From positions 122,928-186,927 of the forward strand of contig NW_027469359.1 in NCBI RefSeq assembly GCF_051020765.1: DNA of 64,000 nucleotides, read 5' to 3'. Numbering within the stretch: position 1 is the first letter of the stretch; every line of letters begins with the position of its first letter. The position numbers and the translations under genes are program-made. The DNA comes from Lasioglossum baleicum (Eukaryota > Arthropoda > Insecta > Hymenoptera > Halictidae). This document shows positions 1-10,958 of the stretch, in pieces. A model generated the notes under the pieces. That model worked only from the letters and a program-made list of their open reading frames with translations, searched no databases and was not told the DNA's origin.

Positions 1-1086
1 CATCCCGCAGGCTAGTCGAGTAAAAACACGTGCGAGAGGGTGCATCCCGCAGGCTGGTCGAGTAAAAACACGTGCGAGAGGATGCATCCCGCAGGCTAGT
101 CCAGTAAAAACACGTGCGAGAGGATGCATCCCGCAGGCTAGTCGAGTAAAAACACGTGCGGGAGGATGCATCCCGCAGGCTAGTCGAGCAAAAACACGTG
201 CGAGAGGATGCATCCCGCAGGCTAGTCGAGCAAAAACACGTGCGAGAGGATGCATCCCGCAGGCTAGTCGAGCAAAAACACGTGCGAGAGGATGCATCCC
301 GCAGGCTAGTCGAGCAAAAACACGTGCGAGATGATGCATCCCGCAGGCTAGTCGAGTAAAAACACGTGCGACAGGATACATCCCGCAGGCTAGTCGAGTA
401 AAAACACGTGCGAGAGGATGCATCCCGCAGGCTAGTCGAGTAAAAAGACGTGCGAGAGGATGCATCCCGCAGGCTAGTCGAGTAAAAACACGTGCGAGAG
501 GATGCATCCCGCAGGCTAGTCGCGTAAAAACACGTGCGAGAGGATGCATCCCGCAGGCTAGTCGAGTAAAAACACGTGCGAGAGGGTGCATCCCGCAGGC
601 TAATCGAGCAAAAACACGTGCGAGAGGATGCATCCCGCAGGCTAGTCGAGCAAAAACACGTGCGAGAGGATGCATCCCGCAGGCTAGTCGAGCAAAAACA
701 CGTGCGAGAGGATGCATCCCGCAGGCTAGTCGAGTAAAAACACGTGCGAGAGGATACATCCCGCAGGCTAGTCGAGTAAAAACACGTGCGAGAGGATGCA
801 TCCCGCAGGCTAGTCGAGTAAAAAGACGTGCGAGAGGATGCATCCCGCAGGCTAGTCGAGTAAAAACACGTGCGAGAGGATGCATCCCGCAGGCTAGTCG
901 CGTAAAAACACGTGCGAGAGGATGCATCCCGCAGGCTAGTCGAGTAAAAACACGTGCGAGAGGGTGCATCCCGCAGGCTAGTCGAGTAAAAACACGTGCG
1001 AGAGGATGCATCCCGCAGGCTAGTCCAGTAAAAACACGTGCGAGAGGATGCATCCCGCCGGCTAGTTGAGTAAAAACACGTGCGAG
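1..1086. repeat. Cassette-free 42-mer segment (left edge)
   Basis: There are about 26 monomers with no 24-bp units. GAGC-type monomers cluster at about 185-315 and 605-690. A single GATGATG variant lies near 330, and AAAAAGACGTG variants at about 445 and 823. The stretch near 425-600 closely resembles that near 800-975, a local duplication at about 378 bp (nine monomers). No gene is seen. Confidence 0.85.
379..420 (+). repeat. Reference copy of the 42-bp monomer
   Basis: This unit matches the majority base at every position I compared. It carries CpG at monomer positions 6, 17, 29 and 33, the A5 tract at 22-26 and the E-box CACGTG at 27-32. The last six bases plus the first four of the next unit form the perfect palindrome GGATGCATCC. 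Because 42 is a multiple of three, reading frames persist from unit to unit. Confidence 0.9.
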
Positions 1087-1177
1087 GTTTTGTGGGATGC
1101 GTATGCGCAGGTTTTCTGGGATGCGCATGCGTAGGTTTTTTGGGATGCGCATGCGCAGGTTTTTTGGGACGCGCATG
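1087..1177 (+). repeat. 24-mer cassette, irregular B-like, 4 units
   Basis: The first unit reads GCGTATGCG as in type B. The second has TTTTCTGGG and ends GCGTAG, and the last has GGGACGCGCATGG. Only the third unit keeps a perfect TGCGCATGCGCA dyad. This is the leftmost cassette and one of the most diverged. Confidence 0.88.
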
Positions 1178-1623
1178 GCTAGTCGAGCAAAAACACGTGC
1201 GAGAGGATGCATCCCGCAGGCTAGTCGAGCAAAAACACGTGCGAGAGGATGCACCCCGCAGGCTAGTCGAGTAAAAACACGTGCGAGAGGATACATCCCG
1301 CAGGCTAGTCGAGTAAAAACACGTGAGAGATGATGCATCCCGCAGGCTAGTCGAGTAAAAAGACGTGCGAGAGGATGCATCCCGCAGGCTAGTCGAGTAA
1401 AAACACGTGCGAGAGGATGCATCCCGCAGGCTAGTCGAGTAAAAACACGTGCAAGAGGATGCTTCCCGCAGGCTAGTCGAGTAAAAACACGTGCGAGAGG
1501 ATGCTTCCCGCAGGCTAGTCGAGTAAAAACACGTGCGAGAGGATGCATCCCGCAGGCTAGTCCAGTAAAAACACGTGCGAGAGGATGCATCCCGCAGGCT
1601 AGTCGAGTAAAAACACGTGCGAG

Positions 1624-1690
1624 GTTTTGTGGGATGCGCATGCGCTGGTTTTTTGGGGTGCGCATGCGCAGGTTTTTTGGGATGCGCACG
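1624..1690 (+). repeat. 24-mer cassette, type E irregular, 3 units
   Basis: Three units (24+24+19). It has GCGCTGG in unit 1, GGGGTGCGC in unit 2 and a final GCGCACGG in place of GCGCATGG. One perfect dyad remains. Confidence 0.88.
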
Positions 1691-3058
1691 GCTAGTCGAG
1701 CAAAAACACGTGCGAGAGGATGCATCCCGCAGGCTAGTCGAGCAAAAACACGTGCGAGAGGATGCATCCCGCAGGCTAGTCGAGTAAAAACACGTGCGAG
1801 AGGATACATCCCGCAGGCTAGTCGAGTAAAAACACGTGCGAGAGGATGCATCCCGCAGGCTAGTCGAGTAAAAACACGTGCGGGAGGATGCATCCCGCAG
1901 GCTAGTGGAGCAAAAACACGTGCGAGAGGATACATCCCGTAGGCTAGTCGAGTAAAAACACGTGCGAGAGCATGCATCCCGCAGGCTAGTCGAGTAAAAA
2001 CACGTGCGAGAGGGTGCATCCCGCAGGCTGGTCGAGTAAAAACACGTGCGAGAGGATGCATCCCGCAGGCTAGTCCAGTAAAAACACGTGCGGGAGGATG
2101 CATCCCGCAGGCTAGTCGAGCAAAAACACGTGCGAGAGGATGCATCCCGCAGGCTAATCAAGCAAAAACACGTGCGAGAGGATGCATCCCGCAGGCTAGT
2201 CGAGCAAAAACACGTGCGAGAGGATGCATCCCGCAGGCTAGTCGAGTAAAAACACGTGCGAGAGGATGCATCCCGCAGGCTAGTCGAGTAAAAACACGTG
2301 CGAGAGGATACATTCCGCAGGCTAGTCGAGTAAAAACACGTGCGAGAGGATGCATCCCGCAGGCTAGTCGAGTAAAAACACGTGCGGGAGGATGCATCCC
2401 GCAGGCTAGCAGAGTAAAACACGTGCGTGAGGATGCATCCCGCAGGCTAGTCGAGTAAAAACACGTGCGAGAGGATGCATGCCGCAGGCTAGTGAAGTAA
2501 AAACACGTGCGAGAGGATACATTCCGTAGGCTAGTCGAGTAAAAACACGTGCGAGAGCATGCATCCCGCAGGCTAGTCGAGTAAAAACACGTGCGAGAGG
2601 GTGCATCCCGCAGGCTGGTCGAGTAAAAACACGTGCGAGAGGATGCATCCCGCAGGCTAGTCCAGTAAAAACACGTGCGAGAGGATGCATCCCGCAGGCT
2701 AGTCGAGTAAAAACACGTGCGAGAGGATACATCCCGCAGGCTAGTCGAGTAAAAACACGTGCGAGAGGATACATTCCGCAGGCTAGTCGAGTAAAAACAC
2801 GTGCGAGAGGATGCATCCCGCAGGCTAGTCGAGTAAAAACACGTGCGGGAGGATGCATCCCGCAGGCTAGCAGAGTAAAACACGTGCGTGAGGATGCATC
2901 CCGCAGGCTAGTCGAGTAAAAACACGTGCGAGAGGATGCATGCCGCAGGCTAGTGAAGTAAAAACACGTGCGAGAGGATACATTCCGTAGGCTAGTCGAG
3001 TAAAAACACGTGCGAGAGGATGCATCCCGCAGGCTAGTCGAGTAAAAACACGTGCGAG

Positions 3059-3125
3059 GTTTTGTGGGATGCGCATGCGCAGGTTTTTTGGGATGCGCAT
3101 GCGCAGATTTTTTGGGATGCGCATG
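3059..3125 (+). repeat. 24-mer cassette, type D, 3 units
   Basis: Type D is defined by GCAGATTTTTTGGG before the last, 19-bp unit. Two perfect dyads. It is followed by a GAGC monomer and then the GTTGAGC variant, a pair that marks all type D cassettes. Confidence 0.9.
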
Positions 3126-3989
3126 GCTAGTCGAGCAAAAACACGTGCGAGAGGATGCATCCCGCAGGCTAGTTGAGCAAAAACACGTGCGAGAGGATGC
3201 ATCCCGCAGGCTAGTCGAGTAAAACACGTGCGTGAGGATGCATCCCGCAGGCTAGTCGAATAAAAACACGGGCGAGAGGATGCATCCCGCAGGCTAGTCG
3301 CGTAAAAACACGTGCGAGAGGATGCATCCCGCAGGCTAGTCGAGTAAAAACACGTGCGGGAGGATGCATCCCGCAGGCTAGTCGAGTAAAACACGTGTGA
3401 GAGGATGCATCCCGCAGGCTAGTCGAGCAAAAACACGTGCGAGAGGATGCATCCCGCAGGCTAGTCGAGCAAAAACACGTGCGAGAGGATGCATCCCGCA
3501 GGCTAGTCGAGTAAAAACACGTGCGACAGGATGCTTCCCGCAGGCTAGTCGAGTAAAAACACGTGCGAGAGGATGCTTCCCGCAGGCTAGTCGAGTAAAA
3601 ACACGTGCGAGAGGATGTATCCCGCAGGCTAGTCGAGTAAAAACACGTGCGGGAGGATGCATCCCGCAGGCTAGTCGAGCAAAAACACGTGCGAGAGGAT
3701 GCATCCCGCAGGCTAGTCGAGCAAAAACACGTGCGAGAGGATGCATCCCGCAGGCCAGTCGAGTAAAAACACGTGCGAGAGGAAGCATCCCGCAGGCTAG
3801 TCGAGTAAAAACACGTGCGAGAGGATACATCCCGCAGGCTAGTCGAGTAAAAACACGTGCGAGAGGATGCATCCCGCAGGCTAATCGAGTAAAAACACGT
3901 GCGAGAGGATGCATCCCGCAGGCTAGTCCAGTAAAAACACGTGCGAGAGGATGCATCCCGCAGGCTAGTCGAGTAAAAACACGTGCGAG

Positions 3990-4080
3990 GTTTTGTGGGA
4001 TGCGCATGCGAAGGTTTTGTGGGATGCGCATGCGCAGGTTTTTTGGGATGCGCATGCGCAGGTTTTTTGGGATGCGCATG
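3990..4080 (+). repeat. 24-mer cassette, type A, 4 units
   Basis: Type A is defined by a first unit ending GCGAAG, with GTTTTGTGGG in units 1 and 2. The GCGAA change breaks the dyad in unit 1, leaving two perfect dyads. Units lie at 3990-4013, 4014-4037, 4038-4061 and 4062-4080. Confidence 0.92.
4038..4061 (+). repeat. Reference copy of the 24-bp nested repeat
   Basis: The unit is G, T6, GGG, then ATGCGCATGCGCAG. It contains the 12-bp dyad TGCGCATGCGCA, which fits the known NRF1 consensus YGCGCAYGCGCR at all positions, and a 13-base alternating purine-pyrimidine run. It shares GGATGC and GCAGG, in the same order and nearly the same spacing, with the 42-mer segment GGATGCATCCCGCAGG, so it may be a diverged and amplified piece of the 42-mer (inference). 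Confidence 0.85.
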
Positions 4081-4441
4081 GCTAGTCGAGCAAAAACACG
4101 TGCGAGAGGATGCATCCCGCAGGCTAGTCGAGCAAAAACACGTGCGAGAGGATGCATCCCGCAGGCTAGTCGAGTAAAACACGTGCGTGAGGATGCATCC
4201 CGCAGGCTAGTCGAATAAAAACACGTGCGAGAGGATACATCCCGCAGGCTAGTCGAGTAAAAACACGTGCGAGAGGATGCATCCCGCAGGCTAGTCGAGT
4301 GAAAACACGTGCGGGAGGATGCATCCCACAGGCTAGTCGAGTAAAAACACGTGCGAGAGGATGCATCCCGCAGGCTAGTCCAGTAAAAACACGTGCGAGA
4401 GGATGCATCCCGCAGGCTAGTCGAGTAAAAACACGTGCGAG

Positions 4442-4532
4442 GTTTTGTGGGATGCGCATGCGCAGGTTTTGTGGGATGCGCATGCGCAGGTTTTTTGGGA
4501 TGCGCATGCGCAGTTTTTTTGGGATGCGCATG
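4442..4532 (+). repeat. 24-mer cassette, type C, 4 units
   Basis: Type C is defined by GCAGTTTTTTTGGG (G to T) opening the last unit. Three perfect dyads. Confidence 0.92.
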
Positions 4533-5144
4533 GCTAGTCGAGCAAAAACACGTGCGAGAGGATGCATCCCGCAGGCTAGTCGAGCAAAAACACGTGCGAG
4601 AGGATGCATCCCGCAGGCTAGTCGAGTAAAACACGTGCGTGAGGATGCATCCCGCAGGCTAGTCGAATAAAAACACGGGCGAGAGGATGCATCCCGCAGG
4701 CTAGTCGCGTAAAAACACGTGCGAGAGGATGCATCCCGCAGGCTAGTCGAGTAAAAACACGTGCGGGAGGATGCATCCCGCAGGCTAGTCGAGTAAAACA
4801 CGTGTGAGAGGATGCATCCCGCAGGCTAATCGAGCAAAAACACGTGCGAGAGGATGCATCCCGCAGGCTAGTCGAGCAAAAACACGTGCGAGAGGATGCA
4901 TCCCGCAGGCTAGTCGAGTAAAAACACGTGCGACAGGATGCTTCCCGCAGGCTAGTCGAGTAAAAACACGTGCGAGAGGATGCTTCCCGCAGGCTAGTCG
5001 AGTAAAAACACGTGCGAGAGGATGCATCCCGCAGGCTAGTCGAGTAAAAACACGTGCGAGAGGATGCGTCCCGCAGGCTAGTCCAGTAAAAACACGTGCG
5101 AGAGGATGCATCCCGCAGGCTAGTCGAGTAAAAACACGTGCAAG

Positions 5145-5211
5145 GTTTTGTGGGATGCGCATGCGCAGGTTTTTTGGGATGCGCATGCGCAGATTTTTTG
5201 GGATGCGCATG
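5145..5211 (+). repeat. 24-mer cassette, type D, 3 units
   Basis: Two perfect dyads. It is preceded by GTGCAAGG, a G-to-A change at a CpG not shared by its +2002 copy. Confidence 0.92.
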
Positions 5212-5991
5212 GCTAGTCGAGCAAAAACACGTGCGAGAGGATGCATCCCGCAGGCTAGTTGAGCAAAAACACGTGCGAGAGGATGCATCCCGCAGGCTAG
5301 TCGAGTAAAACACGTGCGTGAGGATGCATCCCGCAGGCTAGTCGAATAAAAACACGGGCGAGAGGATGCATCCCGCAGGCTAGTCGCGTAAAAACACGTG
5401 CGAGAGGATGCATCCCGCAGGCTAGTCGAGTAAAACACGTGCGTGAGGATGCATCCCGCAGGCTAGTCGAATAAAAACACGGGCGAGAGGATGCATCCCG
5501 CAGGCTAGTCGCGTAAAAACACGTGCGAGAGGATGCATCCCGCAGGCTAGTCGAGTAAAAACACGTGCGGGAGGATGCATCCCGCAGGCTAGTCGAGTAA
5601 AAACACGTGCGAGAGGATGTATCCCGCAGGCTAGTCGAGTAAAAACACGTGCGGGAGGATGCATCCCGCAGGCTAGTCGAGCAAAAACACGTGCGAGAGG
5701 ATGCATCCCGCAGGCTAGTCGAGCAAAAACACGTGCGAGAGGATGCATCCCGCAGGCCAGTCGAGTAAAAACACGTGCGAGAGGAAGCATCCCGCAGGCT
5801 AGTCGAGTAAAAACACGTGCGAGAGGATACATCCCGCAGGCTAGTCGAGTAAAAACACGTGCGAGAGGATGCATCCCGCAGGCTAGTCGAGTAAAAACAC
5901 GTGCGAGAGGATGCATCCCGCAGGCTAGTCCAGTAAAAACACGTGCGAGAGGATGCATCCCGCAGGCTAGTCGAGTAAAAACACGTGCGAG

Positions 5992-6082
5992 GTTTTGTGG
6001 GATGCGCATGCGAAGGTTTTGTGGGATGCGCATGCGCAGGTTTTTTGGGATGCGCATGCGCAGGTTTTTTGGGATGCGCATG
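5992..6082 (+). repeat. 24-mer cassette, type A, 4 units
   Basis: Copy of the 3990 cassette in the second 2,002-bp block, with two perfect dyads. Confidence 0.92.
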
Positions 6083-6443
6083 GCTAGTCGAGCAAAAACA
6101 CGTGCGAGAGGATGCATCCCGCAGGCTAGTCGAGCAAAAACACGTGCGAGAGGATGCATCCCGCAGGCTAGTCGAGTAAAACACGTGCGTGAGGATGCAT
6201 CCCGCAGGCTAGTCGAATAAAAACACGTGCGAGAGGATACATCCCGCAGGCTAGTCGAGTAAAAACACGTGCGAGAGGATGCATCCCGCAGGCTAGTCGA
6301 GTGAAAACACGTGCGGGAGGATGCATCCCACAGGCTAGTCGAGTAAAAACACGTGCGAGAGGATGCATCCCGCAGGCTAGTCCAGTAAAAACACGTGCGA
6401 GAGGATGCATCCCGCAGGCTAGTCGAGTAAAAACACGTGCGAG

Positions 6444-6534
6444 GTTTTGTGGGATGCGCATGCGCAGGTTTTGTGGGATGCGCATGCGCAGGTTTTTTGG
6501 GATGCGCATGCGCAGTTTTTTTGGGATGCGCATG
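6444..6534 (+). repeat. 24-mer cassette, type C, 4 units
   Basis: Copy of the 4442 cassette at +2002, with three perfect dyads. Confidence 0.92.
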
Positions 6535-7146
6535 GCTAGTCGAGCAAAAACACGTGCGAGAGGATGCATCCCGCAGGCTAGTCGAGCAAAAACACGTGCG
6601 AGAGGATGCATCCCGCAGGCTAGTCGAGTAAAACACGTGCGTGAGGATGCATCCCGCAGGCTAGTCGAATAAAAACACGGGCGAGAGGATGCATCCCGCA
6701 GGCTAGTCGCGTAAAAACACGTGCGAGAGGATGCATCCCGCAGGCTAGTCGAGTAAAAACACGTGCGGGAGGATGCATCCCGCAGGCTAGTCGAGTAAAA
6801 CACGTGTGAGAGGATGCATCCCGCAGGCTAATCGAGCAAAAACACGTGCGAGAGGATGCATCCCGCAGGCTAGTCGAGCAAAAACACGTGCGAGAGGATG
6901 CATCCCGCAGGCTAGTCGAGTAAAAACACGTGCGACAGGATGCTTCCCGCAGGCTAGTCGAGTAAAAACACGTGCGAGAGGATGCTTCCCGCAGGCTAGT
7001 CGAGTAAAAACACGTGCGAGAGGATGCATCCCGCAGGCTAGTCGAGTAAAAACACGTGCGAGAGGATGCGTCCCGCAGGCTAGTCCAGTAAAAACACGTG
7101 CGAGAGGATGCATCCCGCAGGCTAGTCGAGTAAAAACACGTGCGAG

Positions 7147-7213
7147 GTTTTGTGGGATGCGCATGCGCAGGTTTTTTGGGATGCGCATGCGCAGATTTTT
7201 TGGGATGCGCATG
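7147..7213 (+). repeat. 24-mer cassette, type D, 3 units
   Basis: Copy of the 5145 cassette at +2002, with the usual GTGCGAGG before it. Confidence 0.92.
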
Positions 7214-8202
7214 GCTAGTCGAGCAAAAACACGTGCGAGAGGATGCATCCCGCAGGCTAGTTGAGCAAAAACACGTGCGAGAGGATGCATCCCGCAGGCT
7301 AGTCGAGTAAAACACGTGCGTGAGGATGCATCCCGCAGGCTAGTCGAATAAAAACACGGGCGAGAGGATGCATCCCGCAGGCTAGTCGCGTAAAAACACG
7401 TGCGAGAGGATGCATCCCGCAGGCTAGTCGAGTAAAACACGTGCGTGAGGATGCATCCCGCAGGCTAGTCGAATAAAAACACGGGCGAGAGGATGCATCC
7501 CGCAGGCTAGTCGCGTAAAAACACGTGCGAGAGGATGCATCCCGCAGGCTAGTCGAGTAAAAACACGTGCGGGAGGATGCATCCCGCAGGCTAGTCGAGT
7601 AAAACACGTGTGAGAGGATGCATCCCGCAGGCTAGTCGAGCAAAAACACGTGCGAGAGGATGCATCCCGCAGGCTAGTCGAGCAAAAACACGTGCGAGAG
7701 GATGCATCCCGCAGGCTAGTCGAGTAAAAACACGTGCGACAGGATGCTTCCCGCAGGCTAGTCGAGTAAAAACACGTGCGAGAGGATGCTTCCCGCAGGC
7801 TAGTCGAGTAAAAACACGTGCGAGAGGATGTATCCCGCAGGCTAGTCGAGTAAAAACACGTGCGGGAGGATGCATCCCGCAGGCTAGTCGAGCAAAAACA
7901 CGTGCGAGAGGATGCATCCCGCAGGCTAGTCGAGCAAAAACACGTGCGAGAGGATGCATCCCGCAGGCCAGTCGAGTAAAAACACGTGCGAGAGGAAGCA
8001 TCCCGCAGGCTAGTCGAGTAAAAACACGTGCGAGAGGATACATCCCGCAGGCTAGTCGAGTAAAAACACGTGCGAGAGGATGCATCCCGCAGGCTAGTCG
8101 AGTAAAAACACGTGCGAGAGGATGCATCCCGCAGGCTAGTCCAGTAAAAACACGTGCGAGAGGATGCATCCCGCAGGCTAGTCGAGTAAAAACACGTGCG
8201 AG

Positions 8203-8293
8203 GTTTTGTGGGATGCGCATGCGAAGGTTTTGTGGGATGCGCATGCGCAGGTTTTTTGGGATGCGCATGCGCAGGTTTTTTGGGATGCGCATG
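8203..8293 (+). repeat. 24-mer cassette, type A, 4 units
   Basis: Lies 494 bp before the type C cassette at 8697. The corresponding A-C gap in the 2,002-bp blocks is 452, so one 42-bp monomer has been gained here. Confidence 0.92.
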
Positions 8294-8696
8294 GCTAGTC
8301 GAGCAAAAACACGTGCGAGAGGATGCATCCCGCAGGCTAGTCGAGCAAAAACACGTGCGAGAGGATGCATCCCGCAGGCTAGTCGAGTAAAACACGTGCG
8401 TGAGGATGCATCCCGCAGGCTAGTCGAATAAAAACACGTGCGAGAGGATACATCCCGCAGGCTAGTCGAGTAAAAACACGTGCGAGAGGATGCATCCCGC
8501 AGGCTAGTCGAGTGAAAACACGTGCGGGAGGATGCATCCCACAGGCTAGTCGAGTAAAAACACGTGCGAGAGGATGCATCCCGCAGGCTAGTCGAGTAAA
8601 AACACGTGCGAGAGGATGCATCCCGCAGGCTAGTCCAGTAAAAACACGTGCGAGAGGATGCATCCCGCAGGCTAGTCGAGTAAAAACACGTGCGAG

Positions 8697-8787
8697 GTTT
8701 TGTGGGATGCGCATGCGCAGGTTTTGTGGGATGCGCATGCGCAGGTTTTTTGGGATGCGCATGCGCAGTTTTTTTGGGATGCGCATG
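8697..8787 (+). repeat. 24-mer cassette, type C, 4 units
   Basis: Three perfect dyads; two GAGC monomers and a 41-bp monomer follow. Confidence 0.92.
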
Positions 8788-9442
8788 GCTAGTCGAGCAA
8801 AAACACGTGCGAGAGGATGCATCCCGCAGGCTAGTCGAGCAAAAACACGTGCGAGAGGATGCATCCCGCAGGCTAGTCGAGTAAAACACGTGCGTGAGGA
8901 TGCATCCCGCAGGCTAGTCGAATAAAAACACGGGCGAGAGGATGCATCCCGCAGGCTAGTCGCGTAAAAACACGTGCGAGAGGATGCATCCCGCAGGCTA
9001 GTCGAGTAAAAACACGTGCGAGAGGATGCATGCCGCAGGCTAGTGAAGTAAAAACACGTGCGAGAGGATACATCCCGTAGGCTAGTCGAGTAAAAACACG
9101 TGCGAGAGCATGCATCCCGCAGGCTAGTCGAGTAAAAACACGTGCGAGAGGGTGCATCCCGCAGGCTGGTCGAGTAAAAACACGTGCGAGAGGATGCATC
9201 CCGCAGGCTAGTCCAGTAAAAACACGTGCGAGAGGATGCATCCCGCAGGCTAGTCGAGTAAAAACACGTGCGAGAGGATACATCCCGCAGGCTAGTCGAG
9301 TAAAAACACGTGCGAGAGGATGCATCCCGCAGGCTAGTCGAGTAAAAACACGTGCGAGAGGATGCGTCCCGCAGGCTAGTCCAGTAAAAACACGTGCGAG
9401 AGGATGCATCCCGCAGGCTAGTCGAGTAAAAACACGTGCGAG

Positions 9443-9509
9443 GTTTTGTGGGATGCGCATGCGCAGGTTTTTTGGGATGCGCATGCGCAGATTTTTTGGG
9501 ATGCGCATG
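9443..9509 (+). repeat. 24-mer cassette, type D, 3 units
   Basis: Lies in the spacer between the two 2,171-bp-period copies. It is preceded by the same run of variants (GTGAAG, GATACATCCCGTAGG, GAGCATGC) that occurs near 1940-2010 and 2490-2570. Confidence 0.92.
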
Positions 9510-10373
9510 GCTAGTCGAGCAAAAACACGTGCGAGAGGATGCATCCCGCAGGCTAGTTGAGCAAAAACACGTGCGAGAGGATGCATCCCGCAGGCTAGTC
9601 GAGTAAAACACGTGCGTGAGGATGCATCCCGCAGGCTAGTCGAATAAAAACACGGGCGAGAGGATGCATCCCGCAGGCTAGTCGCGTAAAAACACGTGCG
9701 AGAGGATGCATCCCGCAGGCTAGTCGAGTAAAAACACGTGCGGGAGGATGCATCCCGCAGGCTAGTCGAGTAAAACACGTGTGAGAGGATGCATCCCGCA
9801 GGCTAGTCGAGCAAAAACACGTGCGAGAGGATGCATCCCGCAGGCTAGTCGAGCAAAAACACGTGCGAGAGGATGCATCCCGCAGGCTAGTCGAGTAAAA
9901 ACACGTGCGACAGGATGCTTCCCGCAGGCTAGTCGAGTAAAAACACGTGCGAGAGGATGCTTCCCGCAGGCTAGTCGAGTAAAAACACGTGCGAGAGGAT
10001 GTATCCCGCAGGCTAGTCGAGTAAAAACACGTGCGGGAGGATGCATCCCGCAGGCTAGTCGAGCAAAAACACGTGCGAGAGGATGCATCCCGCAGGCTAG
10101 TCGAGCAAAAACACGTGCGAGAGGATGCATCCCGCAGGCCAGTCGAGTAAAAACACGTGCGAGAGGAAGCATCCCGCAGGCTAGTCGAGTAAAAACACGT
10201 GCGAGAGGATACATCCCGCAGGCTAGTCGAGTAAAAACACGTGCGAGAGGATGCATCCCGCAGGCTAGTCGAGTAAAAACACGTGCGAGAGGATGCATCC
10301 CGCAGGCTAGTCCAGTAAAAACACGTGCGAGAGGATGCATCCCGCAGGCTAGTCGAGTAAAAACACGTGCGAG

Positions 10374-10464
10374 GTTTTGTGGGATGCGCATGCGAAGGTT
10401 TTGTGGGATGCGCATGCGCAGGTTTTTTGGGATGCGCATGCGCAGGTTTTTTGGGATGCGCATG
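10374..10464 (+). repeat. 24-mer cassette, type A, 4 units
   Basis: Copy of the 8203 cassette at +2171. Confidence 0.92.
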
Positions 10465-10867
10465 GCTAGTCGAGCAAAAACACGTGCGAGAGGATGCATC
10501 CCGCAGGCTAGTCGAGCAAAAACACGTGCGAGAGGATGCATCCCGCAGGCTAGTCGAGTAAAACACGTGCGTGAGGATGCATCCCGCAGGCTAGTCGAAT
10601 AAAAACACGTGCGAGAGGATACATCCCGCAGGCTAGTCGAGTAAAAACACGTGCGAGAGGATGCATCCCGCAGGCTAGTCGAGTGAAAACACGTGCGGGA
10701 GGATGCATCCCACAGGCTAGTCGAGTAAAAACACGTGCGAGAGGATGCATCCCGCAGGCTAGTCGAGTAAAAACACGTGCGAGAGGATGCATCCCGCAGG
10801 CTAGTCCAGTAAAAACACGTGCGAGAGGATGCATCCCGCAGGCTAGTCGAGTAAAAACACGTGCGAG

Positions 10868-10958
10868 GTTTTGTGGGATGCGCATGCGCAGGTTTTGTGG
10901 GATGCGCATGCGCAGGTTTTTTGGGATGCGCATGCGCAGTTTTTTTGGGATGCGCATG
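10868..10958 (+). repeat. 24-mer cassette, type C, 4 units
   Basis: Copy of the 8697 cassette at +2171. Confidence 0.92.

Larger units (their letters stand above)
3600..5600 (+). repeat. 2,002-bp higher-order block, copy 1
   Basis: The segment from about 3600 to 5600 reappears at +2002. It contains cassettes at 3990 (A), 4442 (C) and 5145 (D). The left boundary is set by GATGTATCC at 3614, matched at 5616; upstream of this the variant orders differ. One visible difference is GTGCAAGG here against GTGCGAGG in copy 2, just before the type D cassette. Confidence 0.85.
5602..7600 (+). repeat. 2,002-bp higher-order block, copy 2
   Basis: Copy of the preceding block, directly adjacent, with cassettes at 5992, 6444 and 7147. 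Divergence resumes near 7600, where copy 2 runs into a monomer with ACACGTGTGAG while copy 1 runs into the GATGTATCC monomer. This is a tandem duplication with a junction near 5600; near-identity implies recent origin or conversion. Confidence 0.85.
7395..9019 (+). repeat. Higher-order block, 2,171-bp period, copy 1
   Basis: About 1,625 bp reappear at +2171 (about 9566-11190). The block holds cassettes at 8203 (A) and 8697 (C), then a 41-mer and the ACGGGCGAG and GTCGCG monomers. The copies separate where this one reads GCGAGAGGATGCATGCCG and the other GCGGGAGG. Confidence 0.82.

Noticed and set aside
1087..1177. Transposon or retroposon insertions in place of the 24-mer cassettes
   Set aside because: There are no target-site duplications, terminal repeats or coding sequence; all cassettes share one site, in one orientation, and are themselves tandem repeats.
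3210..3260. CENP-B box in the CCCGCAGGCTAGTCGAA variant
   Set aside because: The known core (NTTCGNNNNANNCGGGN) needs seven bases between CCCG and CGAA; here there are nine, and the fixed T is absent.
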